From: Sulfurospirillum sp.
Lineage (GTDB): Bacteria > Campylobacterota > Campylobacteria > Campylobacterales > Sulfurospirillaceae
Length of the DNA: 64,000 nt
NCBI GenBank assembly: GCA_016744795.1
Contig: JADGDR010000005.1
Coordinates: 62,001 to 126,000 of the forward strand
Direction of reading: 5' to 3'
The position numbers and the translations under genes are program-made. This document shows positions 44,706-52,148 of the stretch, one piece after another. Within the stretch, counting starts at the first letter, position 1. Every line of letters begins with the position of its first letter. The notes below the pieces were generated by a model. It ran no database searches. It had not been told where the DNA came from and saw nothing but the letters and a program-made list of their open reading frames with translations.

Positions 44706-44796
44706 TTCTTCGTCGAAACAGCGGTATTCTTTGGAAGAGTTCAAAGAGCTGCCGCGTAACAATAAAAAAAACAAAAAGATAGGTCAAACTATATGA
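44698..44796 (+). CDS. 32-residue basic protein, coupled on both sides
   Basis: ATG at 44698 inside the last codons of the UbiD gene opens a frame of 32 codons (MSDSSSKQRYSLEEFKELPR then an Asn/Lys-rich end) that stops at TGA 44794-44796. The stop overlaps the ATG of the CNNM gene at 44793 (ATGA). The double overlap, the helix-forming YSLEEFKELPR and the basic tail argue for a real small gene that a length cutoff would miss. A ribosome-binding AGGAG lies 16 bases upstream, farther than ideal, so it may depend on coupling. Function unknown. Confidence 0.55.
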   Translation: MSDSSSKQRYSLEEFKELPRNNKKNKKIGQTI

Positions 44797-45827
44797 CACT
44801 ACTTTTTATATACTTAGCTATCGCTATTGGTGTATCATTTCTTTGCTCTATTGTAGAGTCTGTACTACTTTCTTTAAATATGTCACATATTAATGTGATA
44901 AAAAAAGAGAATGAAAAGGTAGGTAATCTACTTGAAAAGTTAAAAACAAACATAAATGAATCTATTGCTTCAATTCTCATCTTAAACACAATTGCACATA
45001 CCTTAGGTGCTGCAGGAATTGGTGCAGAGGCTTCGAGACTATTTGGTATTGAATATATGTTTTATATATCAGCAGTATTGACACTTTTGATTCTATTTTT
45101 CTCTGAGATAATTCCTAAAACGATAGGTGCACAGTACTACAAAGAGCTCGCAGGTGCAAGTGCATACATAATTAAGATTTTTATCTTTATTACTTATCCT
45201 CTTATTAAAATATCTCTTTTAATCACAAAAATGATATCAAAAGATAGTGCTAAACACTATATTACTAGAGAAGAGTTACTAGAAACCACTCTTTTAGTTG
45301 AAAATGGTGGGCATATAGATGAAAAAGAGTCTGATGTTATAGAGAATGTTTTAAGTCTTAGTAAAAGTAAGGTAAAAGATATTTTGACTCCAAGAAGTGT
45401 TGTTTTTGCTTTAGAAAAAGATACAAAAATCTCAGATATATTAAAAACTGAAGGCATTATGAAGTTTTCAAGAATTCCAGTTTATAATGACACTATAGAT
45501 AACATAATAGGCATTGTTTTTAGCAAACAGATTTTTAAACTAGCTCTTGAAGATAAAGATGCAAATATAGAAGATTTAATGTTACCTATTTTCTCAATTA
45601 ATGAGAACATACCAGTTTCATATACTTTAGATATGTTTATAAAAAGAAAAGAGCATATGTTTTTAGTAACTGATAGTTATGGTCAGACTGAAGGGATTGT
45701 AACTCTTGAAGACTGCATTGAAACTCTTCTTGGACTGGAAATTATGGATGAACTTGATACCACTGAAGATATGAGAAAACTTGCAAAAGATAAGATGAAA
45801 ATGAAACAAAAAGAGCAACAAACATAA
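44793..45827 (+). CDS. CNNM/DUF21-CBS transporter-like membrane protein
   Basis: 344-residue protein with an N-terminal DUF21/CNNM membrane domain of three to four helices (LFIYLAIAIGVSFLCSIVESVLLSL; SIASILILNTIAHTLGAAGIGA; FYISAVLTLLILFFSEIIPKTIGAQ). A cytoplasmic CBS pair follows (DILTPRSVVFALEKD and YGQTEGIVTLEDCIETLLG). The SEIIPKTIGA motif is typical of CorC/HlyC and CNNM proteins linked to Mg2+ or Co2+ efflux. The C-terminal CorC_HlyC domain is missing; the protein ends in a charged tail after the CBS pair. Confidence 0.85.
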   Translation: MTLLFIYLAIAIGVSFLCSIVESVLLSLNMSHINVIKKENEKVGNLLEKLKTNINESIASILILNTIAHTLGAAGIGAEASRLFGIEYMFYISAVLTLLILFFSEIIPKTIGAQYYKELAGASAYIIKIFIFITYPLIKISLLITKMISKDSAKHYITREELLETTLLVENGGHIDEKESDVIENVLSLSKSKVKDILTPRSVVFALEKDTKISDILKTEGIMKFSRIPVYNDTIDNIIGIVFSKQIFKLALEDKDANIEDLMLPIFSINENIPVSYTLDMFIKRKEHMFLVTDSYGQTEGIVTLEDCIETLLGLEIMDELDTTEDMRKLAKDKMKMKQKEQQT

Positions 45828-45899
45828 CTAATAATTCATAAGGTATGTAGCTAATTACTTTATGCTATAATGTTCTTTAAATTTACTTTGGAGAACATT

Positions 45900-46520
45900 A
45901 TGAGATTCTCGTATAAAAGGCTGGTAGACAGATTTTTAATTCCAAGACCAACACTAATAGAGTGGCAAAAAAGAGTCAAAATAGATAAATGTAATTGGAG
46001 AGTTAACCATCTTAATTTTTTGAGAGAACACTTAGATATTGAAGAGCTTACACTTGAAGAATTAAAGTTAAAACCAATTTTAATAGAAGATATATTTCTT
46101 ATCTCAGTTTTTCTATTTTTTAATGCAAAGTATGATTATATGGATAGAGATAACTTCAAGAAAGAGTTAAGAGTATTTGCTTACTCAAATAGAAAAAGTG
46201 TAGAGTATAGACATGATTTTGCTAAAAAAATATGGTCAATAGAACTCAATGATGATAGTGGAAGAAGAGTTGCAAATTATTCTAATCTAATAGATCTTTT
46301 AGATATTTTTACTGCTGCACAATATGCTCTTTTTATTAGAATTATAAAACAGTTTTTAGAAATTGTTGAAACAAAGTTGGAGCCATCTCATACAGATTTA
46401 TTAGATGGCATTAGTTGGCAAGAACTTCATATGTATGATAAAGCCTTTAGTGATAAATCTATTAAAAAACAGTTTGAAAGTTTAGCTATTGGCAATCATC
46501 AAAAGAGCTTGTTCTCTTAG
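45900..46520 (+). CDS. Hypothetical cytoplasmic protein
   Basis: 206-residue soluble protein, not recognised, mostly helical with many aromatic and charged residues. It starts MRFSYKRLVDRFLIPRPTLIEWQK, in which RPTLIEWQKR looks like a helix-turn-helix style segment (spontaneous pattern only). The ATG at 45900 follows TTGGAGAAC and is preferred to an ATG ten codons upstream. Its last 39 bases overlap the convergent TerB-like gene, an arrangement that allows antisense interference. Confidence 0.6.
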   Translation: MRFSYKRLVDRFLIPRPTLIEWQKRVKIDKCNWRVNHLNFLREHLDIEELTLEELKLKPILIEDIFLISVFLFFNAKYDYMDRDNFKKELRVFAYSNRKSVEYRHDFAKKIWSIELNDDSGRRVANYSNLIDLLDIFTAAQYALFIRIIKQFLEIVETKLEPSHTDLLDGISWQELHMYDKAFSDKSIKKQFESLAIGNHQKSLFS

Positions 46521-46883
46521 TGCTGACGTTGCTTTTCCCCAAGTAGAAGCATGTTTTACTTGGGTCTCTCCTATGGTAAACTTTTTAGATATTATCTTTA
46601 TTAAGTCTTGTTCGCATTGATTATATATATCATCTACATGAACAAGTAGCATAAGTTCTAGTAGCAAAATTCTTTGACTTTTTTGTGTCTTAAATTTATT
46701 TAAATTTTCATCAAGTTTATAGTTGTCTTCATCAAAAATAATATCATCAATACCCATTTCTATACAATAATCATTTATTTTCATTTTTTCTCTGTTACCC
46801 ATATCTCCATCTGCTTGAGCTAAATGATGAGCAATATGCAAAAAAGCGAATTTTTCAGTGGTTTTGAGTTGCATTAGTAGCAT
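46482..46883 (-). CDS. TerB-like protein
   Basis: 133-residue helical protein. EKFAFLHIAHHLAQADGDMGNREKMKINDYCIEMGI has the TerB pattern, a helix followed by an acidic A-D-G-D turn that binds metal in TerB of Klebsiella, and LLLELMLLVHVDDIYNQCEQDLIKII gives the second helix pair. The family is associated with tellurite resistance and phage inhibition, or acts as a stand-alone metal-sensing domain near membranes. No other ter genes are present. AGGAT seven bases before ATG 46883 supports the start. Confidence 0.65.
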   Translation of the reverse strand: MLLMQLKTTEKFAFLHIAHHLAQADGDMGNREKMKINDYCIEMGIDDIIFDEDNYKLDENLNKFKTQKSQRILLLELMLLVHVDDIYNQCEQDLIKIISKKFTIGETQVKHASTWGKATSALREQALLMIANS

Positions 46884-47017
46884 TTAAATTATCCTAGTAT
46901 TTTTTAAAACTAATCTATTATAAGAATTTTTAGTTAATATATGGTTAATATAAAAATATTTATATAAGTATGATAAAATGTACATTTTCAAATAAAAAAT
47001 TAACTTAGGAAGTTATT

Positions 47018-47611
47018 ATGAATAAAAAGTCAAAAAAAACAGAACTTATTTTAGAAACTTCATTATTACTCTTTTCACAAAAAGGATTTTACTCTACAAC
47101 TATGCCAGATATTGCAAAACAAATGAAAATGAGTGTTGGAAATTTTTATAATTATTTTTCCTCAAAAGAGGCATTAGCTCAAGAGTTAATTCGATATTCA
47201 TCAGATAAAGTTGCTACTATGATTCGTAGTGTAAATGATTTAGATTGTAGTTCTAAAGAGAAGATAAAAAAAATAGTAAATCTCTATTTTACCTTAGCTA
47301 CAGAAAAACCTCAATATTTGGATTATTTCTTAAGAGTATATCTATCAAATAAAGAGATATTTAAAGATGGTTGTCAAGGCATGATATGTGTCTCATCTTT
47401 TGTAACTGAGATGATGATTTTTTTTGAAGTGGGAGTTAAAAAAGGGGAACTTAGAAATCAGAGTTTTTTCTCTGCTTTTGGTCTTTTTATGGGCTATCTT
47501 GGTGGTTTTGTATTCCTTAATGGAGAAAATATACTTGAAGATGAACTCTCATCTTTTGTAGATGATGTTTCATATAATATATATCATGCTTTAAAAGTTC
47601 ATGAAGACTGA
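47018..47611 (+). CDS. TetR-family transcriptional regulator
   Basis: 197 residues. The N-terminal helix-turn-helix LFSQKGFYSTTMPDIAKQMKMSVGNFYNYFSSKEALAQELI is a clear TetR domain, and the C-terminal ligand domain is helical with an aromatic-rich core (FFSAFGLFMGYLGGFVF). It lies 298 bases upstream of the hydrogenase operon in the same direction, so it might control that operon, but TetR proteins often act on other targets. Inducer unknown. Confidence 0.88.
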   Translation: MNKKSKKTELILETSLLLFSQKGFYSTTMPDIAKQMKMSVGNFYNYFSSKEALAQELIRYSSDKVATMIRSVNDLDCSSKEKIKKIVNLYFTLATEKPQYLDYFLRVYLSNKEIFKDGCQGMICVSSFVTEMMIFFEVGVKKGELRNQSFFSAFGLFMGYLGGFVFLNGENILEDELSSFVDDVSYNIYHALKVHED

Positions 47612-47633
47612 AATTGTTTTTTAAAATTTTTGA

Positions 47634-47654
47634 TGTGTGTAGTTTGCACACACA
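47634..47654. promoter_or_regulatory. Inverted repeat TGTGTGT-N7-ACACACA
   Basis: Seven-base arms (47634-47640 and 47648-47654) lie 23 bases after the TetR stop. It could be a weak hairpin or, at 21 bases, a TetR-type operator. No T-run follows, which argues against a terminator. The rest of the 298-base gap (47612-47909) holds a -10 box and a half-site array described separately. Confidence 0.4.
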
Positions 47655-47817
47655 AAGGATTAACTTTTGGAACACTATAATTCTATAACTTAAAAGTAAA
47701 TTTAGTATCACATAGTTTAATGTTATTTTAAAAAAATACTCTTTTTATCCTATTTAAACGTTACTAATATTCCCAAAAAAGCATTTTCTTCGTAAATTTA
47801 CTCTAAATTATAACTAT

Positions 47818-47823
47818 TATAAT
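47818..47823 (+). promoter_or_regulatory. -10 box upstream of the hydrogenase operon
   Basis: TATAAT at 47818-47823 lies about 87 bases before the small-subunit ATG. I see no good -35 hexamer 17 bases upstream, which is usual for epsilonproteobacterial promoters. Transcription from here would place the half-site array at 47847-47869 in the 5' leader, where a bound repressor would act as a roadblock. Confidence 0.4.
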
Positions 47824-47846
47824 ATGTTTAATGAGAAAATCTTAGA

Positions 47847-47869
47847 TGAATAATCATTCATAAATGAAT
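47847..47869. promoter_or_regulatory. Triple half-site array before hydA
   Basis: TGAAT (47847), ATTCA (47856) and TGAAT (47865) alternate in orientation at a constant nine-base step, giving two overlapping inverted repeats TGAAT-N4-ATTCA and CATTCA-N4-TGAATG. The array is 40 bases upstream of the hydA ATG. Cooperative binding of a dimeric regulator is a plausible reading; the regulator is unknown (NikR, the TetR protein and Fur-type proteins are candidates). Confidence 0.45.
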
Positions 47870-47909
47870 GTAGTTCTTGATAAGAGAAATTACCACATAG
47901 GAGTAACTG

Positions 47910-49070
47910 ATGGAACAAACAAAACTGTACCAAAAGATTTCCACTAGACTTGGTGAACTTGAAAAGTTTGCACCAATGAAAGAGGATATGTCAATAGCAC
48001 AGTTGATGGATGAAAAGGGTATCAGTCGTCGTGACTTTATGAAATGGGCTGCTGGAATGACAGCAATGCTTTCTTTGCCTTCTTCATTTACGCCACTTAT
48101 GGCAAAAGCTGCTGAATTAACTGATCGCTTACCAGTAGTATGGTTACATATGGCAGAGTGTACAGGCTGTAGTGAGAGTCTTTTAAGAACTGATGCTCCA
48201 GGCATTGATAGTCTTATTTTTGATTATATTTCACTAGAGTATCATGAAACTCTTATGGCGGCAGCTGGTTGGCAAGCAGAACATAACTTAAGTAATGCTA
48301 TAAAGAAGTATAAAGGTAAATATATACTTATGGTTGAGGGTGGAATTCCAACTAAAAATGATGGAATGTACCTTAAAATTGGACCACAAGCTCAAACAGG
48401 TCTTCATATCGCTAAAGAAGCTGCTGCTGATGCTGCTGCCATTTTTGCAATTGGAACATGTTCAAGTTTTGGAGGTGTGCAAGCTGCATATCCTAATCCA
48501 ACTGGAGCAAAAGGTCTGAGCAAAGTAACTGATAAACCAGTTATTAATGTACCTGGCTGTCCTCCAAGTGAAAAGAACATAGTAGGTAACGTACTTCACT
48601 ACATACTTTTTGGAACACTTCCTGCATTAGATGCTTATAGTCGTCCAAAGTGGGCTTATGGTATTAGAATCCATGATCTTTGTGAAAGACGTGGACGTTT
48701 TGACGCTGGTGAGTTTGTACAAGAGTTTGGTGATGAGGGTGCTAAAAAAGGTTACTGTCTTTACAAAGTTGGATGTAAGGGACCATATACATTTAATAAC
48801 TGTAGTAGAGAGAGATTTAATCAACATACTTCTTGGCCAGTTCAAGCAGGTCATGGTTGTATTGGTTGTAGTGAACCAGATTTTTGGGATGCTATGGGAC
48901 CATTTGAAGAACCTCTTGGCAATAAATTATATCATACTCTTTATGGAGAAGGTGCAGATAAAACAGCCGATAAAGTTGGTATAGCACTTTTAAGTGCAAC
49001 TGCAGTTGGTATTGCAGCACATGCAGCTATCGCAGCCGTAAAAGGTGCTCCAAAAAATGATGAAAGCTAA
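47910..49070 (+). CDS. hydA: [NiFe] hydrogenase small subunit
   Basis: 386-residue precursor of the iron-sulfur subunit of a membrane-bound uptake hydrogenase. A long N-terminal region carries the twin-arginine signal GISRRDFMKWAAGMTAMLSLP (about residues 34-54) for Tat export together with the large subunit. The proximal cluster motif is ECTGCSES, and later cysteines in HDLCERRGRFDAGEF, CLYKVGCKGP, NNCSRERFN and GHGCIGCSEPDFWD hold the other clusters. A C-terminal helix (IALLSATAVGIAAHAAIAA) anchors it to the membrane. It heads hydABCD. Confidence 0.96.
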   Translation: MEQTKLYQKISTRLGELEKFAPMKEDMSIAQLMDEKGISRRDFMKWAAGMTAMLSLPSSFTPLMAKAAELTDRLPVVWLHMAECTGCSESLLRTDAPGIDSLIFDYISLEYHETLMAAAGWQAEHNLSNAIKKYKGKYILMVEGGIPTKNDGMYLKIGPQAQTGLHIAKEAAADAAAIFAIGTCSSFGGVQAAYPNPTGAKGLSKVTDKPVINVPGCPPSEKNIVGNVLHYILFGTLPALDAYSRPKWAYGIRIHDLCERRGRFDAGEFVQEFGDEGAKKGYCLYKVGCKGPYTFNNCSRERFNQHTSWPVQAGHGCIGCSEPDFWDAMGPFEEPLGNKLYHTLYGEGADKTADKVGIALLSATAVGIAAHAAIAAVKGAPKNDES

Positions 49071-49083
49071 GAAGGATTATTAA

Positions 49084-50823
49084 ATGAGTAAAAGAATAGT
49101 AGTTGATCCTATAACTAGAATTGAAGGACATTTAAGAGTTGAAGTTATTGTTGATGATAACAATGTTGTTACAGAAGCATACTCTTCTGCGACATTATGG
49201 AGAGGATTAGAGAATATCCTTAAAGGTAGAGATCCTAGAGATGCTGGTTTCTTTACACAAAGAATTTGTGGTGTTTGTACATACTCTCACTACAGAGCAG
49301 GTATTGTAGCTGTTGAAGATGCATTAGGCATTGAAGTTCCACTAAATGCGAAGTTAGTTAGAACATTAATGAATGCTGCATTATTTATTCATGATCATAC
49401 AGTACACTTCTATCATTTGCATGGACTTGATTGGGTTGATGTAGTTTCTGCTCTAAGTGCAGATCCTGCGAAAGCTAGTAAAGATGCATTTAAGTATACT
49501 GATACTCCAATGTACACTGGTGAAGATCACCTTAAAATGGTACAAAAAAGAGTAGCTGAGTTTGTTAAAAAAGGTCATCTTGGACCATTTGCAAATGCAT
49601 ATTGGGGACATCCTACCTATAAGCTAACTCCAGAGCAAAACTTGATAGCTGTTTCACACTATCTTAAAGCTCTAGAAGTGCAACGAACTGCAGCTCAAAT
49701 GATGGCGATTTTTGGTGCTAAGCAACCACATCCTCAAAGTTTGACAGTTGGTGGTGTTACGTGTATTATGGACTTACAAAATCCTGCACGTTTAGGAGAA
49801 TTTTTAGTTAAGTTTCAAGAAGTTACAACATTTGTCAACAACTGTTATTATCCTGATGTTGTTATGGCTGGTCGCATGTATGCTTCAGAACCTAGTGTTA
49901 ATGCTGGTCTTGGTACAGCAAATTTATTTACACATAAAGAATTTCAAATAAATGCTACAGAGTATCTATTTGAGAGTGGTGTTATGATGGCAGAAGACGT
50001 TGTTGCTCTTGTTAGTGGTAAGCCATTTGAAATTCAAGATTTAGATGAGCAAAAAATAACAGAAGAAGCAACTCATTCTTGGTACAAAAATGATGCTGCA
50101 CTTCATCCATATGATGGCGAAACTGACCCTAATTATACTGGTCTTAAAAAAGCACAAACTGTTAATGATAAGGGTGAAGAAGTAGAAACTAACGTAGTTC
50201 AAGAGAGTGGAAAATATAGTTGGATTAAATCACCTCGTTATGATGGTAAACCACTTCAGGTTGGTCCTTTAGCAAATATAGTTATTAACTATGCTCAGGG
50301 AAATGAGCGCGTTGTTAAAGTAGTTAATCAGTTCTTAAAAGATGCTGGTCTTCCTATCACAGCTGTTGCATCAACTCTGGGACGTACTGCGTGCCGTATG
50401 CTTGAAGCAAAAGTTGTTGTGGACAATACTTTAGAAGCATTTAATGCATTAATTGAAAATTTAAAAGTAGATGATACAACTTGTGCTTCTTATAAGATTG
50501 ATAAAACTAAAGAGTACAAAGGTCGTTACATTGGAAATGTACCTCGTGGAGTTCTAAGTCATTGGGTAAGAATCAAAAATGGTGTAATTGAAAATTATCA
50601 AGCTGTTGTTCCCTCAACTTGGAATGCTAGCCCAAAAGATGCAAATGGAGTTAGAGGACCATATGAAGAGTCTCTAATTGGATTGCCTATAGCTGATTTG
50701 TCACAACCCCTAGAGATTATTAGAGTAATTCACTCTTTTGATCCTTGCATTGCTTGTGCCGTTCACGTTATGGATACAAAAGGTAATGAGATGGGCTCTT
50801 ATAAAATAGACCCCAGTGCATAA
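49084..50823 (+). CDS. hydB: [NiFe] hydrogenase large subunit
   Basis: 579-residue catalytic subunit. Nickel is bound by the cysteines of RICGVC (about residues 61-66) and of DPCIACAVH near the end, with TRIEGHLRVEV at the N-terminus. The tail after the last His (VMDTKGNEMGSYKIDPSA) is the peptide removed by the endopeptidase HydD once the Ni-Fe(CN)2CO centre is loaded. Together with the Tat-exported small subunit this is a group 1 respiratory uptake enzyme that feeds electrons from H2 through HydC to quinone. Confidence 0.97.
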   Translation: MSKRIVVDPITRIEGHLRVEVIVDDNNVVTEAYSSATLWRGLENILKGRDPRDAGFFTQRICGVCTYSHYRAGIVAVEDALGIEVPLNAKLVRTLMNAALFIHDHTVHFYHLHGLDWVDVVSALSADPAKASKDAFKYTDTPMYTGEDHLKMVQKRVAEFVKKGHLGPFANAYWGHPTYKLTPEQNLIAVSHYLKALEVQRTAAQMMAIFGAKQPHPQSLTVGGVTCIMDLQNPARLGEFLVKFQEVTTFVNNCYYPDVVMAGRMYASEPSVNAGLGTANLFTHKEFQINATEYLFESGVMMAEDVVALVSGKPFEIQDLDEQKITEEATHSWYKNDAALHPYDGETDPNYTGLKKAQTVNDKGEEVETNVVQESGKYSWIKSPRYDGKPLQVGPLANIVINYAQGNERVVKVVNQFLKDAGLPITAVASTLGRTACRMLEAKVVVDNTLEAFNALIENLKVDDTTCASYKIDKTKEYKGRYIGNVPRGVLSHWVRIKNGVIENYQAVVPSTWNASPKDANGVRGPYEESLIGLPIADLSQPLEIIRVIHSFDPCIACAVHVMDTKGNEMGSYKIDPSA

Positions 50824-50840
50824 GACAAAAGGAGAATTAA

Positions 50841-51512
50841 ATGATAAAAAGAAAGATTAAATTTGAATTTTCTGCTGGTTTACGCTGGACTCATTGGCTT
50901 AGAGCATTATCTGTATTTGTTCTAACAGTGACTGGTTTTTATCTTGCTTATGTTTTTGTTGCACCAGCAACGTCAGATGAACCAGTATTGTTTTTAAATG
51001 CAAAGTTTAGATTATGGCATGAAATTGCAGGATTTTTGTTAGTATCAGTTACTTTGTTTAAAACTTATCTCTTTTTAGTTGATAGTGTGAGTATAAAAGA
51101 GAGAATAGCTTTTATGGACTTTGTTAATCCTAAAATTTGGTTTCAACAGATAAGATATTATCTATTTTTAGGTGAACACCCAAAATTGCGTGGAGTTTAT
51201 AATCCAATACAATTTATAGCATATGTGGGTTTATATGTAATGATGTTCGTTATATGTATTACAGGACTTGTTCTTTATGTACATAACTTTCATGATGGTT
51301 TAGGTGGTTTACTTTATGATTATATGCGTTCATTAGAAGTTCTAATGGGTGGATTAGCAATGGTTCGTGAAATTCATCATATTTCTATGTGGGGTATATT
51401 AATTTTTGTTCCTCTTCATATTTATATGACAATTTTTAACTCAATCATGGGAAGAGAAGGATCAATTGATTCTATCATTAGTGGTTACAAGTTTGAAAAA
51501 CCAGAACATTAA
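50841..51512 (+). CDS. hydC: Hydrogenase cytochrome b subunit
   Basis: 223-residue di-heme membrane protein of the Ni/Fe-hydrogenase b-type cytochrome family. It has four hydrophobic segments with candidate heme histidines in GLRWTHWLRALS, FRLWHEIAGFLLV, LALVREIHHISMW-type (AMVREIHHISM) and VPLHIYMTIFN. It transfers electrons from the small subunit to menaquinone and anchors the complex. AAAGGAG precedes the ATG, and hydD follows nine bases after its stop. Confidence 0.93.
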   Translation: MIKRKIKFEFSAGLRWTHWLRALSVFVLTVTGFYLAYVFVAPATSDEPVLFLNAKFRLWHEIAGFLLVSVTLFKTYLFLVDSVSIKERIAFMDFVNPKIWFQQIRYYLFLGEHPKLRGVYNPIQFIAYVGLYVMMFVICITGLVLYVHNFHDGLGGLLYDYMRSLEVLMGGLAMVREIHHISMWGILIFVPLHIYMTIFNSIMGREGSIDSIISGYKFEKPEH

Positions 51513-51521
51513 GTAGCCAAG

Positions 51522-52064
51522 GTGAATATTTTAGCCTTAGGCATAGGCAATGTAGTGTGCGCTGACGAGGGAGTTGGTGTGCACCTGTGCCGTACTATTG
51601 AGAAAAACTATAAGTTTACTTCAGCTGAACATACCCTTACTTTTGTTGATGGTGGAACATTAGCCCAACGTCTTATCCCTATTATTGTTGAGTATGATTA
51701 TATGATTATGTTTGATTGTGTTAGTACCGATGATGGTAAGATAGGTGATGTTTATTTTTTTGATTTTGATAATGTACCAGATGCTATTAATTGGAAAGGA
51801 AGTGCTCATGAAGTTGAAATGCTTCAGACACTTATGATGATGGATATGGTTGGAGATCGTCCAACAACTAAAATTATCGGTATAATACCAGAAGTTATTT
51901 CTGATACAACGTTATATATGAGTGAACCAGTTATCAAAGGAAGTACTTTAATGGAAAAAACTTTTCTAAAACACTTAGATGAACTTGGTATAAATTATGA
52001 AAAAATTGCAGATTTTGATATACAATATGTAGCTCAAAGTGCTTGCGAAAGAGATGAAATATAA
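51522..52064 (+). CDS. hydD: Hydrogenase maturation endopeptidase
   Basis: 180-residue protease of the HyaD/HupD family that cleaves the C-terminal peptide of the large subunit. The N-terminal NILALGIGNVVCADEGVGVHLC contains the nickel-sensing Glu/Asp (DEGVG), and VDGGTLAQRLIPII plus the second Asp (YMIMFDCVST) and the SAHEVEM histidine complete the site. It starts with GTG at 51522 after AAGG. Two hairpins separate it from the next gene. Confidence 0.93.
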   Translation: MNILALGIGNVVCADEGVGVHLCRTIEKNYKFTSAEHTLTFVDGGTLAQRLIPIIVEYDYMIMFDCVSTDDGKIGDVYFFDFDNVPDAINWKGSAHEVEMLQTLMMMDMVGDRPTTKIIGIIPEVISDTTLYMSEPVIKGSTLMEKTFLKHLDELGINYEKIADFDIQYVAQSACERDEI

Positions 52065-52072
52065 CAAATAAC

Positions 52073-52124
52073 AAACCATCATAACAGATGATGGTTTTAT
52101 AGGCTATTAAACAAATAGCTTATA
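52073..52124. other. Two tandem stem-loops between hydD and hydE
   Basis: AAACCATCAT (52073-52082) with ATGATGGTTT (52088-52097) forms a ten-base stem and five-base loop. TATAGGCTATT (52098-52108) with AATAGCTTATA (52114-52124) forms an 11-base stem with one G-U pair and a five-base loop directly after it. They could terminate or attenuate transcription, or mark an mRNA-processing site, so that hydABCD is expressed at a higher level than hydE-hypF. Confidence 0.7.
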
Positions 52125-52148
52125 AAACTATTGAAGGATTATAGGATA

